A DNA stretch of 15,481 nt from positions 1 through 15,481 of the forward strand of contig JAQVPT010000050.1 of NCBI GenBank assembly GCA_028701945.1. Direction: 5' to 3'. Shown piece after piece: positions 8,381 through 15,220 of this stretch; within the stretch, counting starts at the first letter, position 1; each line of letters begins with the position of its first letter. This DNA is from Bacteroidales bacterium. Lineage in GTDB: Bacteria; Bacteroidota; Bacteroidia; Bacteroidales; ML635J-15. Both the position numbers and the translations under genes were made by a program. Below the pieces are notes generated by a model that was not told where the DNA came from, made no database searches, and saw only the letters and a list, made by a program, of their open reading frames with translations.

Positions 8381-8970
8381 ATAAATACGTCCACTATATG
8401 GTTCAAGCATTTCGACCAATAATCTAACAATGCTTTCGGGAGTATAAAACTGTCCTCCTTTTTTCCCTTCGGCATCAGCAAACTGACCAAGAAAGTATTC
8501 ATATACTCTGCCTAATAAATCCTTACTTTTATGTCCAGCTTCTCTAAAACCAATATTGCCTATTAAGTCAACAAGCTCTCCTAATCTTTTTTTGTCACGA
8601 GAAGGTCGTGCATAATCTTTAGGAAGAACTCCTTTTAGTGTGGCATTTTCTTTCTCTATTGCATCCATTGCATCATCAATGTCCTTGCCTATAGTTGGTT
8701 GCTTAGCTCTTTCGTGTTGCAAATAATCCCAACGAGCTATAACTGGTACATAGAAAATGTTTTCAGCAAGATACTCATCTTTATCTTCTGCATCTGAATA
8801 TTCTTCAATAGATAGTTTCTCATACAATTCTTTGAAAGAATCAGATATGTACTTTAAAAACATCAACTCCAATACAACATGCTTATATTCTGCCGCATCC
8901 ATATTGCTACGGAGTTTATCTGCAGCTGCCACAGTGTTTTTTCTAAAGTCTGTTCAGTATCTTTTGCCAT
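8381..8970 (-). pseudogene. hsdM: Type I restriction-modification methyltransferase HsdM, truncated and frameshifted
   Basis: The encoded peptide matches the N-terminal part of HsdM, the N6-adenine methyltransferase subunit of type I systems. It contains the helical N-terminal domain (SNMDAAEYKHVVLELMFLKY and onward) and the start of the catalytic domain (KGGQFYTPESIVRLL). The original ATG is at 8970-8968, starting MAKDTEQTLEKTLW. After that Trp codon (8931-8929) the frame breaks: the family continues with A-A-A-D-K-L, reachable only if one G is restored in the TGGCAGCTG stretch. The reading frame then runs to the IS630 edge and stops after EPYSGRIY, just before the S-adenosylmethionine-binding DPxxGSGG motif. 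Both lesions make it non-functional. No hsdS, hsdR or remaining hsdM is in the window. Confidence 0.88.
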
Positions 8971-9426
8971 TTTGAGATTTCAAAATATGTTTTTGTATTA
9001 TTTAATTTGATTTCCAAAATTACTAAATATCTCAACAAAGCCAAATAAAATATTATTATAAAAATATATACTTAAATGTGTTTTGTGTTTCTAGATTGTG
9101 CCACAATAGAAATTTAGAAATTTTAAATTTTAATATAAATCCATTTCAAAAATTCTCCGTAAAAAAACTTTTTTTCAAAATTCGCCTACTACCTCACTAC
9201 GCACAGTTTAATGCTCTGATAATCAGTCTGATAAGTCTGTCATAAGTAGATTTTTTTCTCTTACTATGCTTACTACTTTAGTCGTTTTTTCTTTTTTTAA
9301 TAAAGTTTGTATATAGAAAAATTAGTTTTGAATTTGATTATTGAATATATTTGTATTATTATAGTTTCAACGAAATTGTTTCTTTCTGAGTTGAAAAAAA
9401 TAGAATTGAATTAAGATAACGAATTA
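8971..9426. other. AT-rich intergenic region before the radical SAM gene
   Basis: About 455 bases with no supportable gene. It contains the hsdM upstream side, several T-tracts and a small repeat cluster at 9215-9245: the palindrome CTGAT-A-ATCAG (9216-9226), TCTGATAA twice (9215-9222, 9227-9234), then a related TCTGTCATAA. A candidate promoter box for the downstream pair lies at 9346-9353. Confidence 0.5.
9346..9353 (+). promoter_or_regulatory. Candidate -7 box for the radical SAM operon
   Basis: TATATTTG fits TAnnTTTG, about 80 bases before the ATG at 9433. A TTTG at 9327-9330 is nearer than the usual -33 spacing, so only the -7 part is convincing. Confidence 0.35.
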
Positions 9427-9432
9427 TTGAAA

Positions 9433-10182
9433 ATGCAACTTGAATTAGTATCAATAGACTTAAGTAACTATTGCAGTAAAGCATGTACATTTTGCTACAA
9501 TCAAAGTAATGCCAAAGGAGTTGCACAGTGGCAGCCAAACGAGGTCATCTCTTTTGCTCTTGATTGTGCGGCAAATGGGGTAAAAGCTTTTTCACTTGGT
9601 GGTGGAGAACCATTCGAGTATGCAGGTATATTTGAAGTGATTTCTGCACTAACACCTCATCTTTTTGTTAGTATTACCTCGAACGGACTTCCACTAATAG
9701 ACAAAAAAATATTTGACAAATTAATTAGTCATAAACCCAACAAAATACATGTGAGTATTCATAATCCGTCAGACAAAGAAGAGCTTAGACGTAGCTTGTT
9801 TTTGGTAAGAAAAATTGCAAAATTCGGAATTAAAGCGGGGCTTAATTTTTTGGTGTCAAATCAGCAAATTGAAAGTGCAAAGTATGCTTCGATGTGGCTT
9901 TATCGTAATGGGATTTTGTCAAATCAGATAATTTTTATTCCAATAAAAGGCAAATATGCACCAAGCACTAAACAATTGGCAGAAGTTGCAGGGACAGAAC
10001 AATTTCAATCAACTTTTTGCCTTACCGAGTGTAAGCCAAGTGCAAGGTTTTGCTCTGTATCATACGATAAAAAAGTAAATTATTGCTCATACAGTAAAAG
10101 TAAAGAGACTATGACAAGTTTAGATTATAGCGGTTTAATAAATGCTTTACAAAATATTAAAACATTTGCTCCATGTTACTAA
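9433..10182 (+). CDS. Short radical SAM protein with C-terminal cysteine cluster
   Basis: A 249-residue radical SAM enzyme. The cluster motif C14-x3-C18-x2-C21 (NYCSKACTFCYN) would bind the [4Fe-4S] that cleaves S-adenosylmethionine, and GGGEP (56-60) is the SAM-binding motif. HVSIHNPS (about 106-113) fits a later barrel strand. After the core, cysteines C196, C200, C207, C218 and C248 lie in a region that could hold a second, SPASM/Twitch-like Fe-S cluster, but the spacing matches no family I can name. ATG 9433 is chosen over TTG 9427 because it directly precedes the conserved LELVSIDLSNYC start. The next gene begins 10 bases before this stop, so the two are almost certainly co-translated and functionally linked. 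No peptide-precursor gene (RiPP) is evident beside it. The substrate is unknown. Confidence 0.85.
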   Translation: MQLELVSIDLSNYCSKACTFCYNQSNAKGVAQWQPNEVISFALDCAANGVKAFSLGGGEPFEYAGIFEVISALTPHLFVSITSNGLPLIDKKIFDKLISHKPNKIHVSIHNPSDKEELRRSLFLVRKIAKFGIKAGLNFLVSNQQIESAKYASMWLYRNGILSNQIIFIPIKGKYAPSTKQLAEVAGTEQFQSTFCLTECKPSARFCSVSYDKKVNYCSYSKSKETMTSLDYSGLINALQNIKTFAPCY

Positions 10183-11573
10183 AAAAAGACTTAGACTTTC
10201 CTGCTGGACATAGTATGGATTCACAGTGGTTTGCTGTTGATAAAGATGGAAATATTGGATTTTTTGAGACAGGACAATCTGCCACAATGCCAATACAGTT
10301 TGATTTAGAAGGTAATTGGAAGGATTTTATTAAAGAACATACTTGTAAAATTAGCAAAGGACTTCATAAGTTAGTAATTAATGAAAGTCTTGTTAATGAT
10401 ATATTGTCTAAATGCAAGGAGGAAAATGTTGAGAAATTAGTAAAAAATGCAGAAGAAGATTATTTCTATTTTGAAGGATTTATTGTATTAAATGATAAGG
10501 TAGAATGGCAGGATTTGATGTTTGAAGAGTCGCTTGCAAACGATGACTATGAATTTGCAATATTAGTTTCGGAGGATCAAAAATTATACTATATTTCTGG
10601 TGTATATGATTTCGAGGAGATATTTATATCTGTACTTAAAGCTGGTAAAATAAAATCTTGTGTGATGACAGATTTATCCTTTCCTTACGACCCTCGTTTT
10701 AATATCGAAGGTTTGGATATGATTTATCTTGGAGGCTATGAGTATATGAGCCAAGAATGGTCACGATTGCCTTATAAAAGAATTTCAAACCCTGAAAATA
10801 CTCTAAACATTAGCCAGCTTAATCCTGAGACTCTACACAAATTAGTGAGGTTTGACAATATTTCTTTTAAAGATTATCCGAATTTGCAACCAATCGAATT
10901 TATTCCGTGTATAAGTTATGACCTTGAGGTTTGTGACCTCGAAAATGGTTATGCAAAGCTAATTCTTTCCGATAACGAAACCGAAGCTTCGGTAGCGATG
11001 AGTTTAGAAGAATGGTTTGTAGCATTATTTTATGCATGTGATATTTGTAATCCAAAAAAATGTGTATTTGAGCTAGATAGTTTTTATTGCCGTAGTAAAG
11101 GAGAAAACCCTAGAGTTATTTTGTTGCGAAATATAGAATATTCACAGAGTAATATTGATCACATTCAAAATATTTGTAGTAGTTTAGACATAGCAGTTGA
11201 CGACTGGTATTTAACTAATTGTATTAAATGTAAAGAAAAAAATGGTGTTGAAACTACAACTCCAATAAATGCAAGATTCTCAAACTGTGCAAAAAATTTG
11301 GAACGTGAAATTGAAATAATTCAACCTTTATTAATTATTGTTTTAGACAATGAGTCGTATGAGAACCTAAAATCATATTATCAGCTACCTAAAGGGGAAA
11401 CCGGAGACTGTAGTTTTGTAACAATAAATAATTTTGCCATCCCACTAATAAAATTAGATATTTCTACATCGATAGATTCTCCTCAATTAGAGAAATATAA
11501 AACACTAATTAAAGAATTCCTTATTGCTTACAGACAAGTTACACCTCGTCCTCTTGTCAGAGAAAAATATTAA
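10173..11573 (+). CDS. Protein of unknown function with C-terminal UDG-like Fe-S domain
   Basis: A 466-residue soluble protein I do not recognise as a named family. Residues about 6-40 (DFPAGHSMDSQWFAVDKDG, then GFFETG) form a compact motif that looks like the start of a small alpha/beta domain. Residues 40-280 are unassigned. From about 281 the sequence resembles 4Fe-4S uracil-DNA glycosylases (families IV/V and UdgX): C289-x2-C292, strand VILLRN (315-320), WYLTNCIKCK with C353, C372 heading a helix, and EIIQPLLIIVLDNESYENL (381-399). These cysteines fall where the four cluster ligands of family IV UDG lie. The usual GEAPG catalytic motif and C-terminal HPS loop are absent, so it may bind nucleic acid without excising uracil. 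It overlaps the radical SAM gene by 10 bases. The UDG relationship is inferred from motif order and spacing. Confidence 0.6.
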   Translation: MLLKKDLDFPAGHSMDSQWFAVDKDGNIGFFETGQSATMPIQFDLEGNWKDFIKEHTCKISKGLHKLVINESLVNDILSKCKEENVEKLVKNAEEDYFYFEGFIVLNDKVEWQDLMFEESLANDDYEFAILVSEDQKLYYISGVYDFEEIFISVLKAGKIKSCVMTDLSFPYDPRFNIEGLDMIYLGGYEYMSQEWSRLPYKRISNPENTLNISQLNPETLHKLVRFDNISFKDYPNLQPIEFIPCISYDLEVCDLENGYAKLILSDNETEASVAMSLEEWFVALFYACDICNPKKCVFELDSFYCRSKGENPRVILLRNIEYSQSNIDHIQNICSSLDIAVDDWYLTNCIKCKEKNGVETTTPINARFSNCAKNLEREIEIIQPLLIIVLDNESYENLKSYYQLPKGETGDCSFVTINNFAIPLIKLDISTSIDSPQLEKYKTLIKEFLIAYRQVTPRPLVREKY

Positions 11574-11698
11574 AGATTTACAACAAGAATACATAATGCC
11601 ACAGTTGTATCTTTTTCAACATTCAAACTGCGACTTTATTTTTAAGGTCAAAATATTAGAATAGAGGTTGATGTAGAAACATAATGTCAAATGTGGAG

Positions 11699-11733
11699 TG
11701 GCTATTTCAGTGTTAATTGGAATAGCCATTTTT
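11699..11733 (+). terminator. Rho-independent terminator after the radical SAM operon
   Basis: TGGCTATT (11699-11706) pairs perfectly with AATAGCCA (11721-11728) across a 14-base loop, followed by TTTTT. It lies about 125 bases after the end of the UDG-like gene and separates that unit from the sulfate-assimilation operon. No ORF is supportable between 11574 and 11698. Confidence 0.75.
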
Positions 11734-11800
11734 CTAACATAAAGTTACTTTAAAAATTTCTTAGTATTTATACCCATTAAAATCAGTATTTTATCTAATT

Positions 11801-11814
11801 GGTATTTGCATACC
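11801..11814 (+). promoter_or_regulatory. Perfect inverted repeat upstream of the cys operon
   Basis: GGTAT-TTGC-ATACC is a perfect 5-bp inverted repeat with a 4-base centre, followed directly by TTTTTG. It lies 32 bases before the DUF2061 start. It could be an operator for sulfur control or a weak hairpin in the leader. The octamer TTCTTTTG at 11821-11828 is one base off the -7 consensus. Confidence 0.35.
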
Positions 11815-11846
11815 TTTTTGTTCTTTTGTAATCTAAATTAATTTAG

Positions 11847-12182
11847 ATGACGAAAAACGCCAAAAAGATAAAAGAGTCAGTAGAGGTTAGGGAAAGACCT
11901 ATTAAAAGTATTCTTAAAACTATAACATGGCGTGTTATTGCTTCTATAACTACATTTTTGTTAGCATATTGGTTTTTCCAAGATGATCCGCAGGCTACCG
12001 AAAAAGCTACTGGTGTCGCTCTAGCCGAGTCGGGCATAAAAATGGTATTATACTTTTTTCACGAAAGAGCGTGGAATGTTGTTCGGTGGGGGAAAATGCG
12101 CGTTTATGTGAGGCATTATAACATGATTCGCCGTAGAGTTGTAAGGAAAATGTTAATTTCGCTGAATTCATCGGCAGATTAA
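11847..12182 (+). CDS. DUF2061 membrane protein of the sulfate-assimilation operon
   Basis: A 111-residue protein with two hydrophobic segments (about residues 27-44 and 53-71) and an Arg-rich, positively charged C-terminal tail. The motif RPIKSILKTITWRVIASITT, then GIKMVLYFFHERAW (63-76), is the DUF2061 signature. The biochemical role is unknown, but this family is often encoded beside assimilatory sulfate-reduction genes, as here. It is the first gene of the operon, nine bases ahead of cysH on the same strand, and could take part in sulfate or sulfite handling at the membrane. That role is inference from position. Confidence 0.85.
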   Translation: MTKNAKKIKESVEVRERPIKSILKTITWRVIASITTFLLAYWFFQDDPQATEKATGVALAESGIKMVLYFFHERAWNVVRWGKMRVYVRHYNMIRRRVVRKMLISLNSSAD

Positions 12183-12191
12183 AAAAAGATT

Positions 12192-12893
12192 ATGGATAAA
12201 ACTAAACTTTTAAATAAAATAGAGAAATTAGAACTGGTTGAGAAAATTAGGTTTATTGCAAATGCTTTTCCAAACAAAGCTGTGTTTACAACGAGTTTTG
12301 GAGTCGAAGATCAGGTAATTACCGATATGATATTCGATAATAATATTAATGTTAATGTCGTGAGCCTTGATACTGGACGTCTTTTTGAGGAAACTTATAA
12401 AGTATTCAACTCAACTTTGGCAAAATATAATCAGAATATTAAGGTTTATTTTCCTCAAACAGAAGCGGTGGAGAAATTGCTTTCTGACAAAGGACCTCTA
12501 AGCTTTTACGAGTCTATTGAGAACCGTAAAGAATGCTGTAACATCCGAAAAGTAGAACCTTTAAAGCGTGCAATATCTGGTATGGAATGTTGGATTACTG
12601 GAATTAGAGCAGAGCAATCTTCGGGACGAACTCAAATGGAAATGATTGAAGAAGATAAAGCTTATAATATGCTTAAAATGAATCCGCTTTTTGATTGGTC
12701 TTTGGATGAGGTGATGAAATATCTGAAAGAAAAAAATGTTCCTTATAATAGTTTGCACCATAAAGGTTTTGTTAGTGTTGGATGCGAACCTTGCACAAGG
12801 GCTATCAAACCTGGAGAGGACTTTAGAGCTGGCAGGTGGTGGTGGGAACAAAATTCAGGAAAAGAGTGCGGATTACACACAAATGGTAAATAA
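12192..12893 (+). CDS. cysH: Adenylyl-sulfate (APS) reductase, CysH family
   Basis: CysH reduces activated sulfate to sulfite with thioredoxin or a similar donor. This 233-residue copy has the double cysteine C115-C116 (ECCNIRKVEPL) and C198-x2-C201 (VGCEPCTR), the four ligands of the [4Fe-4S] cluster in bacterial APS reductases, plus the C-terminal catalytic ECGLH with C226. The PP-loop region reads FTTSFGVED (32-40) and the substrate loop carries GRWWWE (214-219). Presence of the cluster cysteines indicates APS rather than PAPS as substrate, which fits the absence of an APS kinase domain in the neighbouring CysN. Sulfite reductase is not in the window. Confidence 0.95.
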   Translation: MDKTKLLNKIEKLELVEKIRFIANAFPNKAVFTTSFGVEDQVITDMIFDNNINVNVVSLDTGRLFEETYKVFNSTLAKYNQNIKVYFPQTEAVEKLLSDKGPLSFYESIENRKECCNIRKVEPLKRAISGMECWITGIRAEQSSGRTQMEMIEEDKAYNMLKMNPLFDWSLDEVMKYLKEKNVPYNSLHHKGFVSVGCEPCTRAIKPGEDFRAGRWWWEQNSGKECGLHTNGK

Positions 12894-12914
12894 TTTATAA
12901 TATAATATTAAATA

Positions 12915-13826
12915 ATGAGTGATTTTAAAATTAACACAAATCATTTAAAACTGTTAGAAGATGAAGCAATTTTTATAATGCGTGAAATCGCTGCACAGTT
13001 TGAAAAACCTGCTTTGTTGTTTTCGGGTGGTAAAGATTCTATAGTATTGGTACATCTTGCACGTAAGGCGTTTTGGCCTGCAAAAATACCTTTCCCTTTA
13101 ATGCACATCGACACTGGTCATAATTTTGACGAAACAATTGAATTTCGTGATAATCTCGCTAAAGAATTTGGCTGTGAGCTAATTGTAAAGTATGTTCAAG
13201 ATTCTATTAACCAAGGTAAAGCTACTGAGGAAAAAGGTGTAAACGCTAGTCGGAATAAACTTCAAACTGTAACGCTTCTTGATGCTATTGAGGACGAAAA
13301 ACTTGATTGTGCAATTGGTGGTGGCAGACGGGACGAGGAAAAAGCACGTGCAAAAGAGCGTTTCTTTTCACATCGTGATGATTTTGGACAATGGGATCCT
13401 AAAAATCAACGTCCAGAATTATGGAATATCTTTAACGGACGAAAAAATATGGGCGAACATTTTAGAGCGTTTCCAATTAGTAACTGGACAGAACTCGATG
13501 TTTGGCAATATATCATGCACGAAAATATTAAACTTCCAAGTTTGTATTATACACATAAACGTAAGGTTTTTGAACGTGATGGAACTTGGTTGGCGTGGGC
13601 TCCGTTTATGGAGCTAAAACCTACCGAAGAAGTACAAGAACTTGATGTGCGATGTCGTACAATTGGTGATATTACTTGTACTGGTGTTACTCTTTCAACA
13701 GCAAATACACTCAACGAAATAGTTACAGAAATTGCTGCATCACGAATAACTGAACGCGGTGGACGTGCTGATGACAAGAGGAGCGAGGCTGCTATGGAAG
13801 ACCGAAAAAAAGAAGGATATTTCTAG
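12915..13826 (+). CDS. cysD: Sulfate adenylyltransferase subunit 2 (CysD)
   Basis: CysD is the catalytic ATP-pyrophosphatase subunit of ATP sulfurylase, making APS from sulfate and ATP in complex with the GTPase CysN. The PP-loop SGGKDS is at residues 37-42, the conserved GGGRRDEEKARAKER at 135-149, and the C-terminus ends with the family's RGGRADDKRSEAAMEDRKKEG-type block. The length of 303 residues equals that of E. coli CysD within a residue or two. It follows cysH by 21 bases. The 84-base gap to cysN contains a short interspersed-repeat-like segment. Confidence 0.97.
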   Translation: MSDFKINTNHLKLLEDEAIFIMREIAAQFEKPALLFSGGKDSIVLVHLARKAFWPAKIPFPLMHIDTGHNFDETIEFRDNLAKEFGCELIVKYVQDSINQGKATEEKGVNASRNKLQTVTLLDAIEDEKLDCAIGGGRRDEEKARAKERFFSHRDDFGQWDPKNQRPELWNIFNGRKNMGEHFRAFPISNWTELDVWQYIMHENIKLPSLYYTHKRKVFERDGTWLAWAPFMELKPTEEVQELDVRCRTIGDITCTGVTLSTANTLNEIVTEIAASRITERGGRADDKRSEAAMEDRKKEGYF

Positions 13827-13834
13827 TAAGTAAA

Positions 13835-13880
13835 GCGGTGCGCTGAGACCTTATTCGAAGTGTATTTAAAGTGAACTGAA
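13835..13880. repeat. Degenerate short interspersed repeat between cysD and cysN
   Basis: GCGGTGCGCTGAGACC followed by TTATTCGAAGTG stands out from the AT-rich background. It resembles, on the opposite strand, the GACTACGCT...TCA segment at 4556-4578 (shared pattern TT-GA-TA-G-T-TCA-C). The following AAAGTGAACTGAAG may be a further decayed unit. It lies inside an operon, so it would be transcribed between the two sulfurylase subunits. Confidence 0.35.
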
Positions 13881-13910
13881 GTTTGAATTTAGTGATAAAA
13901 AAGATAAAAA

Positions 13911-15173
13911 ATGGATAACAAACCTGAAATAGGATTATTGAGATTTACTACTGCCGGTAGTGTTGACGATGGTAAAAGTACACTTATTGGAAGATTATTA
14001 TACGACAGTAAATCAATTTTTGAAGATCAGCTTGAAAATATTACCGAAACATCAAAAAGAAAAGGAAACGTTGAGGTTGATCTTTCGCTTTTGACAGACG
14101 GTTTACGTGCCGAAAGAGAACAAGGAATTACAATAGATGTCGCTTACAGATATTTTTCTACGCCTAATCGTAAATTTATTATTGCCGATACTCCCGGACA
14201 TATTCAATATACTCGAAATATGGTTACAGGAGCATCTACTGCCGATGTGGCGGTAATTCTTATTGATGCACGTAATGGTGTAATTGAGCAGTCTATAAGA
14301 CATACTTTTATTGCATCATTGCTTGATATGAAACATATTATTTTTTGTGTCAATAAAATGGATCTTGTGGATTTTTCGCAAGCACGTTTTGATGAGATAA
14401 AAGCTGAGGTAATAAAACTATCAAAAAAAGTCGGAGCAAAAAATATTCATATTATTCCAATCAGTGCAAAATTTGGCGATAATGTTGTTGATAAATCAGA
14501 AAATCTTAATTGGTTTAATGGTAGCACTCTTCTTCATTTATTGGAAACTGTTAGAATTGCCGATGATTATAATAGTAAATATGTCCGTTTCCCTGTTCAA
14601 TATGTGATTAGGCCTCAATCTGATAAATATCATGACTTTAGAGGATATGCTGGTCGACTTGCAGGTGGCAAAATATTTGTTGGCGATAAAGTTACTGTGT
14701 TGCCTTCGATGCTTACAAGCAAAATTAAAAGTATAGAGGATTTTGGAAACGAACGTTATGATGCTAAATCTGGCGATTCGATTACTATTTGTCTCGAAGA
14801 TGATATTGATATTTCTCGCGGCAATATGATTGTCCCCTCAGATAATTTGCCCGAACTTGCAAAAGAGTTTAATGTGATGCTTTGCTGGTTTAACGAAAAA
14901 TCGCTTCAGATAAAGAGTAAATATATTCTTCGTCATTCAACAAACGAGGTTAAAAGTGTTTTATCTGCGGTTAATACCAAACTAAATATCAATACCCTTG
15001 AAGAAGATGCCGACAAGAAAGAAATAAAAATGAATGATATTGCAAATGTTACGATTAAAGTCGCATCACCTGTTTTTATTGATGACTATAAGCTAAATCA
15101 CGTTTCGGGAAGTATTATCTTAATTGATGAAGCGACTAACGAAACTGTCGCTGCCGGAATGGTTGTGAAATAA
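13911..15173 (+). CDS. cysN: Sulfate adenylyltransferase subunit 1 (CysN), GTPase
   Basis: CysN is an EF-Tu-like GTPase that drives APS formation by CysD. The G1/Walker A loop GSVDDGKST is at residues 16-24, the switch I block EREQGITIDVAYRYF at about 68-82, the G3 motif DTPGH at 93-97 and the G4 motif NKMD at 138-141. Beta-barrel domains follow to residue 420. The protein is shorter than E. coli CysN (475 residues) and has no fused APS kinase (CysC) domain, consistent with direct use of APS by CysH. It is the last gene of the operon in view and converges with a gene on the other strand. Confidence 0.96.
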   Translation: MDNKPEIGLLRFTTAGSVDDGKSTLIGRLLYDSKSIFEDQLENITETSKRKGNVEVDLSLLTDGLRAEREQGITIDVAYRYFSTPNRKFIIADTPGHIQYTRNMVTGASTADVAVILIDARNGVIEQSIRHTFIASLLDMKHIIFCVNKMDLVDFSQARFDEIKAEVIKLSKKVGAKNIHIIPISAKFGDNVVDKSENLNWFNGSTLLHLLETVRIADDYNSKYVRFPVQYVIRPQSDKYHDFRGYAGRLAGGKIFVGDKVTVLPSMLTSKIKSIEDFGNERYDAKSGDSITICLEDDIDISRGNMIVPSDNLPELAKEFNVMLCWFNEKSLQIKSKYILRHSTNEVKSVLSAVNTKLNINTLEEDADKKEIKMNDIANVTIKVASPVFIDDYKLNHVSGSIILIDEATNETVAAGMVVK

Positions 15174-15220
15174 TTGTTTTTGACACCTTATAAAGTTTAA
15201 ACATCCTCACAGTATCACTA

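Larger units (their letters stand above)
7262..8381 (+). mobile_element. IS630-family insertion sequence
   Basis: The ends are inverted repeats: 7262-7289 against the reverse complement of 8354-8381 agree at about 21 of 28 positions, with a perfect terminal TTAACCC and an inner TACCG-TATTT block. TA dinucleotides flank both ends (7260-7261 and 8382-8383), the target preference of IS630/Tc1-type elements. The single transposase ORF ends inside the right repeat. The two flanks belong to unrelated genes, so this copy does not sit in a simple insertion site. Confidence 0.85.

Noticed and set aside
8378..8932. An apparently intact 184-residue HsdM-like gene starting at a GTG on the minus strand
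   Set aside because: The GTG is inside the original reading frame; family-like codons continue upstream to ATG 8970 in another frame, and the 3' end is IS sequence. It is a pseudogene.
9180..9290. Short repeats and T-tracts as a CRISPR array or small RNA gene
   Set aside because: The repeats are only about 8 bases with no uniform spacers; no RNA fold or promoter-terminator pair is supported.
9427..9432. TTG start for the radical SAM protein
   Set aside because: ATG 9433 is six bases later and directly precedes the conserved N-terminus; the TTG adds only two residues.
10160..10182. Frameshift fusing the radical SAM and UDG-like genes into one protein
   Set aside because: The first gene ends with its own stop, the second has a good ATG, and a 10-base overlap is ordinary translational coupling.
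12561..12851. Open frame on the minus strand inside cysH
   Set aside because: It lies wholly within a well-supported gene and its product shows no recognisable domain; treated as a shadow frame. The same applies to minus-strand frames inside DUF4838, cysD and cysN.
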